46,893 nucleotides of DNA, taken from contig JBJELD010000066.1 in assembly GCA_051878975.1 (NCBI GenBank), positions 1 to 46,893 on the forward strand. The letters are read 5' to 3'. A model generated the notes under the pieces. That model was not told the origin of the DNA. It ran no database searches and saw only the letters and a list, made by a program, of their open reading frames with translations. Shown here piece after piece: positions 16,487 to 25,148 of this stretch (the stretch's first letter is position 1; every line of letters starts with the position of its first letter). This DNA is from Caccovicinus sp051878975. GTDB lineage: Bacteria; Bacillota; Clostridia; Lachnospirales; Lachnospiraceae. The translations under genes and the position numbers were made by a program.

Positions 16487-17833
16487 ATGGAACTGGACAT
16501 GACAAAGGGCCGGCCTGCCGGCCTGATCTTTCGTTTTGTAATGCCCATTGTGCTGGGAAATGTCTTTCAGCAGCTGTACAATATGGCGGATGCCATTATT
16601 GTCGGCCGGTTTGTAGGAAGCCAGGCACTGGCAGCGGTAGGCGCCACCAGTACGATTACGTTTTTGATTATCGGTTTTATGACCGGGATGACTTCCGGTT
16701 TTACAGTTCTGACAGCCCAGCGCTTCGGCGCAGGAGATTACACGGGAATGAAGCGCAGCGTGGCAAATGGCGCCATCCTGTCCGCCGGCATCACGTTGGT
16801 TCTGACGATGGTCGGCGCTGCCGGTATGCGGGGCCTTCTGACTCTGATGAATACGCCGTCCGATATTTTTGAGGATGCGCACCGGTATATCTGGATCATC
16901 TGTATCGGGCTGGGAGCCAATACGCTTTATAATCTTCTGGCAAGCTACCTGCGCAGTGTGGGAAACAGCAAGGTGCCGCTGTATTTTCTGATGCTGTCTG
17001 CCGGCATCAACGTGATTCTGGATCTGATCTGTATCATCTGGTTTGGGATGGGCGTGGCCGGAGCTGCCTGGGCAACGGTTGCTGCGCAGGGAATCTCCGG
17101 AGTACTCTGCCTGTTTTATATCGCAAAGGCGGTTCCGCTTCTGCATCCGGAACCGGGACAGTGGAGGCTCAATGCTGCTGACAGCCGGAATCAGATCGGG
17201 ATCGGCATTCCGATGGCGCTGCAGTTTTCCATCACGGCGGTGGGCACCATCATCATGCAGTCAGCGCTGAATCTGTTCGGCTCCATGGCAGTGGCAGCCT
17301 ATACGGCAGCCGGAAAGCTGCACAATGTGGCATCTCAGCCGCTGGTAGCGATGGGACAGGCGGTGGCACCTTATGCGGGACAGAACAGCGGCAAGGGAGA
17401 CTGGGACAGAATCCGGCAGGGAACGCGGGCTGCGGTGCTCATGAGCAGCGTCTATGCGCTGGTCAGCGGAGCCGTTCTGGTGTGGCTCACACCGTGGGGA
17501 GTGAAGCTGTTTGTGTCGGAAAATCTGGAAGCCATCCTGGGCTATGCGCAGACCTATATCCGGATCTGCACGCTTTTTTACATCCCGCTGGGTATGATTT
17601 TTGTTTATCGGAATATCCTTCAGGGATGCGGATTTGGTTTTCTGCCCATGATGGGCGGCGTGGTGGAGCTGGTCAGCCGTGTGATTGCGGCCGCTGCTGC
17701 CGTAAAATGGAACAGCTATGTGGGAGTCTGCCTGTGTGATGCATCGGCATGGCTGACTGCCGGGGTATTCCTGCTGATTTCCTATCATTATATTATGAAT
17801 ACGAGGATAAGAAAGGTGGAGGAGCATGCATAA
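16487..17833 (+). CDS. MATE family efflux transporter
   Basis: A 448-residue, 12-TM MATE exporter, distinct from the one at 11.6-13.0 kb. The signature VLGNVFQQLYNMADAIIVGRFVGSQALAAVGATS opens the first half; FGSMAVAAYTAAGKLHNVASQP is in the second. The start is placed at MELDMTKGRPAG because GAGGAGGAAAAA lies directly upstream. The frame extends 16 codons further but includes the Shine-Dalgarno. Its last 8 bases overlap apbE, so the two are translationally coupled. Substrate unknown. Confidence 0.9.
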   Translation: MELDMTKGRPAGLIFRFVMPIVLGNVFQQLYNMADAIIVGRFVGSQALAAVGATSTITFLIIGFMTGMTSGFTVLTAQRFGAGDYTGMKRSVANGAILSAGITLVLTMVGAAGMRGLLTLMNTPSDIFEDAHRYIWIICIGLGANTLYNLLASYLRSVGNSKVPLYFLMLSAGINVILDLICIIWFGMGVAGAAWATVAAQGISGVLCLFYIAKAVPLLHPEPGQWRLNAADSRNQIGIGIPMALQFSITAVGTIIMQSALNLFGSMAVAAYTAAGKLHNVASQPLVAMGQAVAPYAGQNSGKGDWDRIRQGTRAAVLMSSVYALVSGAVLVWLTPWGVKLFVSENLEAILGYAQTYIRICTLFYIPLGMIFVYRNILQGCGFGFLPMMGGVVELVSRVIAAAAAVKWNSYVGVCLCDASAWLTAGVFLLISYHYIMNTRIRKVEEHA

Positions 17834-18824
17834 CCGAGGACGATGGCTTCTGATTCTGGGCGCTGCCTGCCTGCTCGGCGGCTGCGGTATGGCGCCGGCT
17901 GCCAGGGAGCCAATTACCAGATCGGCTTTCCTGCTGAATACTTTTGTGACGGTCACAATTTATGACAGTCAGGAGGAAGCGCTTCTGGAAGAGAGTCTGA
18001 ATCTCTGCCGGGAGTATGAAAAACAGCTCAGCAGGACTATAGAAGGCAGTGATATATACCGCATCAATCACCGCAGCCCGGAGGAGTGCCGGATCTATGT
18101 GGCGGACAGCACAGCCGAGCTGATCGAGAAGGGGCTTTCCTTCAGCCGGATGTCGGACGGGGCTTTTGATATTACGATCGAACCGGTAAGCTCGCTGTGG
18201 GATTTTACCGGAAAGGATCCGAAGGTTCCGGATGAGGGAGCGATTGAGGAAGCGGTCCGGAAGGTAGACTACCGGAACGTGGCGGTGGAGGGCAATGAGA
18301 TTGTTCTGTCCTCGCCGGATACCGGTATGGAACTGGGAGCCATTGCAAAAGGATACATTGCCGACCGCATGAAGGAGTATCTGACGGAGAAGGGCGTGAA
18401 AAGCGCTGTGATCAATCTGGGAGGCAATGTACTCTGCATCGGAACGCGGACGGACGGAACGCCGTTTCGGATCGGGCTTCGCAAGCCGACGCAGGAAACC
18501 TATGAGAGTGAGGTGGTGTTGAAGATTGAGGATCAGTCCATGGTTACCTCCGGGGTGTATGAGCGGCATTTCGAGCAGGACGGGGTCAATTATCATCACA
18601 TCCTGAATCCGGAAACCGGGTATCCGTATCAGAACGGCCTGCAGAGCGTGACGATCGTCTCGGAGAACTCCACAGACGGGGATGGGCTGAGCACAGCCTG
18701 CTTTTCCCTGGGACTGGAAAAGGGGATGGAGCTGGCTGATTCCCTGGAGGGTGTGTACGCTATTTTTATTACGGATGATGGAACCCTCCATTTTTCGGAG
18801 GGTGCAGAAACATTTCTGGAATAG
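17826..18824 (+). CDS. apbE: FAD:protein FMN transferase, lipoprotein ApbE
   Basis: A 332-residue Mg2+-dependent flavinyltransferase that attaches FMN to Thr or Ser of extracytoplasmic proteins such as Rnf/Nqr subunits or flavin reductases. The lipoprotein signal is clear: LLGGC with the lipidated Cys at residue 20. Family motifs are SDGAFDITIEPVSSLWDF, LGAIAKGYIADRM, INLGGNVLCIG, TSGVYERHFE...YHHILNPETGYP and DGDGLSTACFSLG. It starts inside the last codons of the MATE gene with GGTGGAGG upstream. No flavinylation target lies nearby. A hairpin ACCCTCC/GGAGGGT (18783-18803) within its end lacks a T-run. Confidence 0.93.
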   Translation: MHNRGRWLLILGAACLLGGCGMAPAAREPITRSAFLLNTFVTVTIYDSQEEALLEESLNLCREYEKQLSRTIEGSDIYRINHRSPEECRIYVADSTAELIEKGLSFSRMSDGAFDITIEPVSSLWDFTGKDPKVPDEGAIEEAVRKVDYRNVAVEGNEIVLSSPDTGMELGAIAKGYIADRMKEYLTEKGVKSAVINLGGNVLCIGTRTDGTPFRIGLRKPTQETYESEVVLKIEDQSMVTSGVYERHFEQDGVNYHHILNPETGYPYQNGLQSVTIVSENSTDGDGLSTACFSLGLEKGMELADSLEGVYAIFITDDGTLHFSEGAETFLE

Positions 18825-18830
18825 GAATTC

Positions 18831-18859
18831 TTTACTTTTTCCGGAAGCTATACTACAAT
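18831..18859 (+). promoter_or_regulatory. Candidate promoter of gtrA-yfhO
   Basis: A -35 TTTACT (18831-18836) and -10 TACAAT (18854-18859), 17 bases apart, about 30 bases before the GtrA start. Confidence 0.6.
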
Positions 18860-18890
18860 AGAGTACATACTTTGGGACAGGAGGACGAAT

Positions 18891-19376
18891 ATGTTTCGGA
18901 AAATCTGGAAAAGATGTGTAAATTATGAAACAGTCAGCTATATTGTCTGCGGAGTCCTGACCACCCTGGTGGACTGGGGAATCTTCAGTCTTCTGAATGA
19001 ACGATATCAGGCGGATTATCGGCTGTCCACGGCCGCTTCCTGGCTGGCGGCAGTGGTATTTGCCTATGTGGTAAACAAGCTGATCGTGTTCCGGAATTTC
19101 CGGTTCCGGCCTGCTTATCTGTGGAAGGAGTGGTGCGCCTTTTTTGCAGCACGGGCATTTTCCGGAATCCTGACCATGATTCTGATGATTGTGCTGGTGG
19201 ATCTGCTGCACTGGGGTGAGGTTTGCCTGGGAACTCTGGAGGTCGGTCTGTATGCCGCCAAGGCAGTGGTTTCGGTTGTGAATCTGACGGCAAATTATCT
19301 GTTCAGCAAGTTCTGGATTTTTAAGAAGCCTTCGGGCGGAGATACCGAAGCGTCTGGACATGAAGTGAGGGGATGA
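18891..19376 (+). CDS. GtrA-family membrane protein
   Basis: A 161-residue protein with four hydrophobic segments of the GtrA family: YIVCGVLTTLVDWGIFSLL, AASWLAAVVFAYVVNKLIVF, a third at about residues 90-110 and VVSVVNLTANYLFSKFWIF. GtrA-like proteins are thought to help move lipid-linked sugars across the membrane for surface polysaccharide or teichoic acid glycosylation. CAGGAGGACGAAT precedes the ATG. Its stop lies 3 bases before the YfhO-type gene, so they are co-expressed and probably act in one envelope-glycosylation step. Confidence 0.88.
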   Translation: MFRKIWKRCVNYETVSYIVCGVLTTLVDWGIFSLLNERYQADYRLSTAASWLAAVVFAYVVNKLIVFRNFRFRPAYLWKEWCAFFAARAFSGILTMILMIVLVDLLHWGEVCLGTLEVGLYAAKAVVSVVNLTANYLFSKFWIFKKPSGGDTEASGHEVRG

Positions 19377-19379
19377 GGA

Positions 19380-22118
19380 ATGGAAGATCCGGATATTGAA
19401 AAGATTTCTCAGGAATTGGAGGAAGCAATATTGCAGATGGCGAGACAAACAAAAAAAGAACGTGCAGGGGAAAAAAGCGGAATTCCGGAGAAGAAGATGG
19501 ATCCGAGGGAATGGAAACGGCAGGAAACGGCCCGGAAGATGTGGGAGGCGGATTCGCTTCTTCATCCGCGGGACGGTTATCTTGCAGCGTTTCTGGTTCC
19601 GGTCCTGGTGATGATCATTATTTTTATTCAGCGGGGAATTTTTCCGTTCGGGGAAGAAAGCTTTCTTCGGACTGACATGTATCACCAGTATGCGCCGTTT
19701 TTTTCGGAATTTCAGTACAAGCTGACACACGGCGGAAGTCTCCTTTACAGCTGGGATGTGGGGATGGGTGTGAATTTTGCGGCGCTTTATGCGTACTATC
19801 TGGCAAGTCCCTTTAACTGGCTGTTGATTTTCTGCCCGAAGAGCCTGATTATTGAGTTTATGACCTACATGATCGTCTTTAAGATCGGTCTGGCCGGTCT
19901 GTCCATGACCTGGTATCTGCGGAAGCATTATCGGACGGAAAGCTTCGGGGCCGCATTTTTCGGTATTTTTTATGCACTGTCCGGATATATAGCGGCGTAC
20001 AGCTGGAATATCATGTGGCTGGACTGCATCGTTCTGCTGCCGATGATCATGCTGGGGCTGGAGCGTCTGGTCAAGAAGGGAAGCTGGGGCCTGTACTGCA
20101 TCAGCCTGGGACTTTCGATTCTGTCCAATTACTACATTTCCATCATGATCTGCATTTTCCTGGTGATTTATTTTGCGGCGCTTCTGATTCTGGAAGGATT
20201 GAAAAATATCCGCAAGTGGCCGGTCTGTGCGGCAAGATTTGCCTGTGCTTCCCTGGCGGCCGGAGGATTTGCGGGAGTGGTTCTGCTGCCGGAGGTGAAA
20301 GCGCTGCAGATGACGGCATCCGGAAGCTCCACCTTTCCCAAGACGGTCAGCTCTTATTTTTCCATAATGGATATGCTGGCGCGCCACATTGGAAATGTGG
20401 AGGTGGAGATCGGTCTGGATCACTGGCCGAATCTTTACTGCGGTGTGGCGGTGCTGATGTTTTTCCTGATTTACCTGGCCTGCCGGAAGATTCCGGCCAG
20501 AGAGAAGGTGGTGTACTGCGGGATACTGCTGTTTTTCTATCTGAGCTTTTCCGTCAATGTGCTGAATTTTATCTGGCATGGATTCCATTATCCGAACAGC
20601 CTTCCCTGCAGACAGTCGTTCATCTATATTCTGCTTCTGCTCAGCATGTGCTTCCAGGCATATCTGCATCTGCACGATATTCCGTGGAAGCATGTGGCGA
20701 TGGCCTTCTGGGGAGCGGCAGCCTTTGTTCTGATTGCAGAGAAGGTCGTGACGGAGGCGGACTTCCATTTCCTTGTATTTTATGTGGCCATTCTGTTTCT
20801 GGCATGTTATACGGGGCTGCTGTATCTTTATTATCAGGGAAAAAGCCGGAATGTTCTGCTGCTTCTGACACTGGGGCTGGTTTCCCTGGAGGCCGCCGTC
20901 AATATGACCGTGACCAGTGTGACCACAACCAGCCGGAGCGTCTATATCCGGGACAATCAGGATGTGCAGAAGCTGGTCGATGAGGTGGTTCCGAAGCGGA
21001 CCTTTTACCGGATTGAAAAGATGACCAGAAAGACGAAAAACGACGGAGCCTGGATGAACTTCCCGTCGGTATCCCTGTTTTCTTCCGTAGCAAATGCCGA
21101 TTTGACTGCGCTGTTCAAGCAGCTGGGGTGTGAAAGCTCGACAAATGCCTACAGCATTACAGGAAGTACACCTCTGGTGAATTCCCTGTTTTCGGTCCGG
21201 TACGCCCTGTATTCGGATGTTCCACATGAAAGTCCGCTGCTGACGTATCTGGGAGAATCGGGGGAAACCTATCTTTACGAGAATGCTTACACGCTCCCGC
21301 TTGGCTTTATGCTTCCGGACGAGCTGGTGAACGGCTTCCTTCCGGAGTCCGGAAATCCGGCGGATGTCCAGAATCAGTTTGCCGGTCTTCTGGAATGCAG
21401 TCCGGTGCTGACCGATGCGTGGGGTGATGTGAATGGACAGACCTTCCGCTTTACGCCGGAGAAGGATGGAGATTATTATGTTTATGTGATTAATAAAAAT
21501 ATCGAAGAGGTCACAGTAAATTTTCTGGAGGAAAGCCGGGAATTTGATCATGTGAAACGAGGATATTTTCTGGAGCTGGGATGGTGCCCGGCAGGGCAGG
21601 AGATCACGGTGACCTGTACGGGAGACGAGATCCTGGATGCAAGAGCATACCGGTTTGAGGAAGACGCGCTGGGAGAGGTTTATGAGCGCCTGAAGGGCGG
21701 CGGTATGACGGTGACCAGATGGCAGGACACGCTGATTGAGGGAACTGTGACTGCTGCGGAGGATGGCGTCTTTTTTACCAGTATTCCGTATGACAAAGGC
21801 TGGAAGGTCACGGTGGACGGACAGCGGATGGAGAGCCAGAAGGTTCTTCAGGCATTCCTGGGCATGGATTTAAAGGCCGGGGAGCATCAGATCCGTCTGG
21901 AGTATGATCCTCCGGGACTGAAAGGCGGCGCCGTGCTCAGCGCTGTGAGCATCCTCTGTATCGGCCTGGCCTTGTTCGGCAGCCGTTTCCTCCGGAAACG
22001 CAAAGCAGGTGAAACAGAGGAAGGACAGGGAGAAAAGCAGCCGAAGGAAGGCTGGCTGGATGAAGACCTGGAATCGGATCTGGATGACGATTTGGACTGG
22101 GATGAGGAAGGTTTTTAA
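19380..22118 (+). CDS. YfhO-family membrane protein, probable lipid-linked sugar glycosyltransferase
   Basis: A 912-residue polytopic protein of the YfhO family (GT-C-like). A 60-residue charged cytoplasmic N-terminus is followed by TM1 (YLAAFLVPVLVMIIIFI), then FLRTDMYHQYAPFFSEF, the acidic first-loop motif typical of GT-C enzymes (DMYHQY), then about a dozen TM segments to residue 520. A large extracellular beta-rich region comes next (about 530-850), then a final TM (GAVLSAVSILCIGLALFG) and a very acidic tail (DEDLESDLDDDLDWDEEGF). Relatives (YfhO, CsbB partners) glycosylate teichoic acids. Pairing with GtrA fits that. The acidic tail is unusual. No clear terminator precedes argH 56 bases downstream. 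Confidence 0.85.
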   Translation: MEDPDIEKISQELEEAILQMARQTKKERAGEKSGIPEKKMDPREWKRQETARKMWEADSLLHPRDGYLAAFLVPVLVMIIIFIQRGIFPFGEESFLRTDMYHQYAPFFSEFQYKLTHGGSLLYSWDVGMGVNFAALYAYYLASPFNWLLIFCPKSLIIEFMTYMIVFKIGLAGLSMTWYLRKHYRTESFGAAFFGIFYALSGYIAAYSWNIMWLDCIVLLPMIMLGLERLVKKGSWGLYCISLGLSILSNYYISIMICIFLVIYFAALLILEGLKNIRKWPVCAARFACASLAAGGFAGVVLLPEVKALQMTASGSSTFPKTVSSYFSIMDMLARHIGNVEVEIGLDHWPNLYCGVAVLMFFLIYLACRKIPAREKVVYCGILLFFYLSFSVNVLNFIWHGFHYPNSLPCRQSFIYILLLLSMCFQAYLHLHDIPWKHVAMAFWGAAAFVLIAEKVVTEADFHFLVFYVAILFLACYTGLLYLYYQGKSRNVLLLLTLGLVSLEAAVNMTVTSVTTTSRSVYIRDNQDVQKLVDEVVPKRTFYRIEKMTRKTKNDGAWMNFPSVSLFSSVANADLTALFKQLGCESSTNAYSITGSTPLVNSLFSVRYALYSDVPHESPLLTYLGESGETYLYENAYTLPLGFMLPDELVNGFLPESGNPADVQNQFAGLLECSPVLTDAWGDVNGQTFRFTPEKDGDYYVYVINKNIEEVTVNFLEESREFDHVKRGYFLELGWCPAGQEITVTCTGDEILDARAYRFEEDALGEVYERLKGGGMTVTRWQDTLIEGTVTAAEDGVFFTSIPYDKGWKVTVDGQRMESQKVLQAFLGMDLKAGEHQIRLEYDPPGLKGGAVLSAVSILCIGLALFGSRFLRKRKAGETEEGQGEKQPKEGWLDEDLESDLDDDLDWDEEGF

Positions 22119-22174
22119 TACAGAGCTGCCTGTACGGAAGAAAGAATGAATATACAAAAAGGAGATTACGGAAT

Positions 22175-23557
22175 ATGAAACTTTGGGGCGGACGCTTCAC
22201 GAAAGAAACGAATCAGCTGGTACACAATTTTAACGAGTCCTTATCCTTTGACCAGAAATTTTATCGTCAGGATATCCGGGGCAGCATTGCCCATGTGACG
22301 ATGCTGGCAAAGCAGGGGATCTTAAGTGAGGAGGACCGGGAGGCGATCGTAAATGGTCTGAACGGAATTCTGAATGATATAGAAAACGGAAAGCTGACGA
22401 TTGAGCCGGGAGCGGAGGATATCCATTCCTTTGTGGAAGAAAAGCTGACGGAGCGGATCGGGGAGGCCGGAAAGCGCCTGCATACCGGGCGCAGCCGGAA
22501 TGACCAGGTTGCGCTGGACATGAAGCTTTATACGAGAGATCAGGTGGAGGAGATGGATCATCTGCTGTATCAGCTTCTTCAGGAGTTGTTAAAGCTGATG
22601 GAAGAAAATCTGGATACCTATATGCCGGGCTTTACACATCTGCAGAAGGCACAGCCGATCACGCTGGCCCATCATCTCGGTGCGTATTTTGAAATGTTTT
22701 CCAGAGACCGGAGCCGCCTGCATGACATTTATGAAAGAATGAATTACTGTCCGCTGGGCTCCGGTGCACTGGCCGGAACCACCTATCCTCTGGATCGTGC
22801 GTATACGGCAGAGCTGTTGGACTTTTACGGACCGACCTTAAATTCCATGGATTCTGTGGCAGACCGGGATTACCTGCTGGAGCTGTTAAGTGCCATGTCC
22901 ATCATTTCCATGCACTTAAGCCGCTTCTGCGAGGAGATTATTATCTGGAATACCAATGAGTACCGATTTGTGGAGATCGATGATTCTTACTCCACGGGAA
23001 GCAGCATTATGCCGCAGAAAAAGAATCCGGATATTGCGGAACTGATCCGCGGAAAGACCGGTCGGGTCTATGGCGCGCTGATCTCACTTTTGACGACCAT
23101 GAAGGGGCTTCCCCTGGCCTACAATAAGGATATGCAGGAGGATAAGGAGCTGACCTTTGATGCCATAGATACGGTGAAGGGCTGTCTCTCCTTGTTCACG
23201 GGAATGATCTCTACCATGACCTTCCGGAAGGATGTAATGGAAGCAAGCGCGAAGAACGGCTTTACCAATGCCACTGACGCGGCAGATTATCTGGTGAAGC
23301 ACGGGGTGCCCTTCCGGGATGCCCACGGCATTGTGGGACAGCTGGTGCTGTTCTGCATCGACAGGGGAATTGCGCTGGATGATATGACGCTGGAGGAATT
23401 TAAGGCCATCAGTCCGGTTTTTGAGGAGGATATCTACGAGGCTGTCAGCATGAAGACCTGCGTGGAGAAACGGGTTACGATCGGAGCTCCGGGTGAGGCG
23501 GCCATGAAACAGGTGATTGCTGTGTACAAAAAGCAGCTGGAAGAGAAAAATATGTAA
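22175..23557 (+). CDS. argH: Argininosuccinate lyase
   Basis: The 460-residue last enzyme of arginine synthesis, splitting argininosuccinate into arginine and fumarate. The N-terminal MKLWGGRFTKETNQLVHNFNES, the TGRSRNDQVALD segment, the HLQKAQPITLAHH segment and the fumarase/aspartase superfamily signature GSSIMPQKKNPD (catalytic serine loop) are all present. AAAAGGAGATTACGGAAT precedes the ATG. It is separated from the other arg genes by two unrelated short genes and lies downstream of yfhO. A terminator follows. Confidence 0.97.
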   Translation: MKLWGGRFTKETNQLVHNFNESLSFDQKFYRQDIRGSIAHVTMLAKQGILSEEDREAIVNGLNGILNDIENGKLTIEPGAEDIHSFVEEKLTERIGEAGKRLHTGRSRNDQVALDMKLYTRDQVEEMDHLLYQLLQELLKLMEENLDTYMPGFTHLQKAQPITLAHHLGAYFEMFSRDRSRLHDIYERMNYCPLGSGALAGTTYPLDRAYTAELLDFYGPTLNSMDSVADRDYLLELLSAMSIISMHLSRFCEEIIIWNTNEYRFVEIDDSYSTGSSIMPQKKNPDIAELIRGKTGRVYGALISLLTTMKGLPLAYNKDMQEDKELTFDAIDTVKGCLSLFTGMISTMTFRKDVMEASAKNGFTNATDAADYLVKHGVPFRDAHGIVGQLVLFCIDRGIALDDMTLEEFKAISPVFEEDIYEAVSMKTCVEKRVTIGAPGEAAMKQVIAVYKKQLEEKNM

Positions 23558-23605
23558 CCGATTTCAAGATTAAATGGGAAATTTTAACATAATAAAGTAA
23601 TGAAG

Positions 23606-23639
23606 CGCCGGGAAAATCTTACTATCCCGGCGTTTTTTT
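23606..23639 (+). terminator. Terminator after argH
   Basis: CGCCGGGA (23606-23613) pairs with TCCCGGCG (23625-23632), followed by seven T's. Confidence 0.9.
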
Positions 23640-23798
23640 ACAGGAATTTTACATTGTAACCGATTTCATGCAAAATGCGATAAAAAATGACATTTTTTCA
23701 TGAAAATTGACTATGGAAAAAAGCACCCCCCTAGTATATGATAAAGGCATCAAGGGAAAAATAAGAGATAAGAAGCCCGGTAAGGAGGTGCGAGGGAT

Positions 23799-24029
23799 AT
23801 GAAGACTTTTCCATTAACTTTGAAGAATACGGAAGACGTTTTAAACTTTGTAAAGATTGTAAGTGAAGTAGATTACGATGTGGACCTGAGAAGCGGAAGC
23901 GTGATTATCGATGCAAAATCTCTTATGGGTACGATTGCAATGACTGGGAAAAAGTCCCTTGAGGTAGTCATTCACTCGTCAGAGTGCGACAGTCTTGTAC
24001 ATGAATTAGCTGATTATCTTTGTGCATAA
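23799..24029 (+). CDS. HPr-like protein lacking the phosphorylatable histidine
   Basis: A 76-residue protein that aligns along the whole HPr fold: KTFPLTL, EVDYDVDLRSGS, KSLMGTIAM, LEVVIHSSECDSLVHELADYL. The regulatory Ser46 equivalent is kept as S41 in KSLMG. The GIHARPA segment with the EI-phosphorylated His15 is replaced by KNTEDVLNF. It therefore cannot act as a PTS phosphocarrier and resembles Bacillus Crh in that respect. A regulatory role through HPr kinase and CcpA-like partners is plausible but inferred. A strong GTAAGGAGGTG Shine-Dalgarno precedes the ATG. It is a monocistronic unit between two terminators, and the 240 bases upstream are AT-rich with no confident promoter. Confidence 0.8.
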   Translation: MKTFPLTLKNTEDVLNFVKIVSEVDYDVDLRSGSVIIDAKSLMGTIAMTGKKSLEVVIHSSECDSLVHELADYLCA

Positions 24030-24048
24030 ATTCGGATGCAGAAAAATG

Positions 24049-24092
24049 CGGCGGCAGACCATTCCCCCACAACAGGCTGCAGCCGTTTTTTT
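24049..24092 (+). terminator. Terminator after the HPr-like gene
   Basis: CGGCGGCAG (24049-24057) pairs with CTGCAGCCG (24077-24085) with one mismatch, followed by seven T's. Confidence 0.8.
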
Positions 24093-24200
24093 CTGCCCTT
24101 TTTTGTTTTTCCTTGTGGTTTTATGGAACTTTGACCAATAATAGAAAAAAAGGATGGTTTTTTCGGAAAAAAAGCAATTTTTTTTTGCAGAAATAATTGT

Positions 24201-24206
24201 TATAAT
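24201..24206 (+). promoter_or_regulatory. Candidate -10 element of the jelly-roll-like protein gene
   Basis: A consensus TATAAT lies 64 bases before the start codon in a very A/T-rich stretch. The matching -35 position holds only T's, so the promoter is uncertain. Confidence 0.4.
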
Positions 24207-24269
24207 GTACTAGCGCAAATAGCGACAAACAGTGATGAGAAGGATTTTAGAATCAGGGAGGAACGTAAC

Positions 24270-25073
24270 ATGGCAGAGGTTAGCATTGCGGTGCGTGATT
24301 TGATGGGAAGCGCAAAGGCTGAGGCGACAGGAAGCGGACTGGCAGTTCTGGTGTATGACGAGGAGTATCAGCCGGGGGATACGATTAATATCAGTGTCAG
24401 TGATATCAATAAGCATTATGTGATCCGGGTGGATGATACGATGGATGAGGCGTTGGTATATCTGACCAAGCCATATATTCTTTATACGATTCCGTTTGGG
24501 GAGAAGCGGATTTCCTACAATCCGAAGGCGTTCGACGGAGACCGGCATTACCTGACGATCCGGGAAGCAGAGGATTACGAGGTCTGTGCATATCGGAATC
24601 TGGCCAAGAATGTCATGGATCAGCATGGAGACAATGGCTGTTTTCCGCATGTGTTTGCAAATGTGGAGACAAGAGGCGAGGCAGTATTTGCCGCGAGAAA
24701 TGCCATTGACGGCGTGATTGCAAATGCGTCTCACGGGCGCTGGCCGTATGAATCCTGGGGCATCAACATGCAGGATGATGCGCAGCTGACGCTTGCGTTC
24801 GGCCGTCCGGTGGACTGTGACCGTCTGGTACTGGTTACCCGTGCTGATTTTCCACATGATAACTGGTGGGTGAAAGCCACGGTTACCTTTTCTGACGGCA
24901 CGAAGGAAGTCGTGGAGATGAAGAAGAGCAGCCAGCCTCATGTGTTCCAGATGGAAAAGAAAAATATTACCTGGCTGAAGCTGAGCAATCTGATCAAGGC
25001 CGATGATCCGTCTCCATTCCCGGCGTTAAGTCAGATCGCCGTGTTCGGAACGGAGAGCGGAAAGAAGAACTGA
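24270..25073 (+). CDS. Cytoplasmic protein with a discoidin-like (F5/8C-type) domain, function unknown
   Basis: A 267-residue protein with no signal peptide or TM segment. Residues 1-100 form an unfamiliar beta-rich domain (GSGLAVLVYDEEYQPGDTINISV...YVIRVDDTMDEALVYLTKPYILYTIPFGEK). Residues 130-262 resemble a galactose-binding/discoidin jelly roll: AARNAIDGV, SWGINMQDDAQLTLAFGRPVDCDRLVLVTRADFPHDNWW, VTFSDGT and a closing LSQIAVFG. Such domains usually bind carbohydrate and are usually secreted, so a cytoplasmic form is odd. AGGGAGGAACGTAAC precedes the ATG. It is a single-gene unit, convergent with argG. I do not recognise a named family. Confidence 0.7.
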   Translation: MAEVSIAVRDLMGSAKAEATGSGLAVLVYDEEYQPGDTINISVSDINKHYVIRVDDTMDEALVYLTKPYILYTIPFGEKRISYNPKAFDGDRHYLTIREAEDYEVCAYRNLAKNVMDQHGDNGCFPHVFANVETRGEAVFAARNAIDGVIANASHGRWPYESWGINMQDDAQLTLAFGRPVDCDRLVLVTRADFPHDNWWVKATVTFSDGTKEVVEMKKSSQPHVFQMEKKNITWLKLSNLIKADDPSPFPALSQIAVFGTESGKKN

Positions 25074-25090
25074 TTCGATCCATATAAATA

Positions 25091-25140
25091 AAAGCGCTGC
25101 ATTCCTGATATCCATTCGATCGGGAATGCGGCGCTTGTTT
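25091..25140. terminator. Bidirectional terminator between convergent genes
   Basis: A long stem pairs about 25092-25108 (AAGCGCTGCATTCCTGAT) with 25119-25136, with single mismatches. T-rich tails lie on both strands (GTTTTGT on plus, TTATTT on minus), so it serves both the jelly-roll protein gene and argG. Confidence 0.85.
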
Positions 25141-25148
25141 TGTCTGTA

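Noticed and set aside
18783..18803. Hairpin at the end of apbE as a terminator
   Set aside because: It lies inside the coding region and has no T-run after it.
17793..21551. A 1252-residue minus-strand open frame opposite apbE-gtrA-yfhO
   Set aside because: It is the antisense frame of three convincing genes. Its composition (His, Gln, Arg-rich) is typical of a shadow, and it has no domain or ribosome site.
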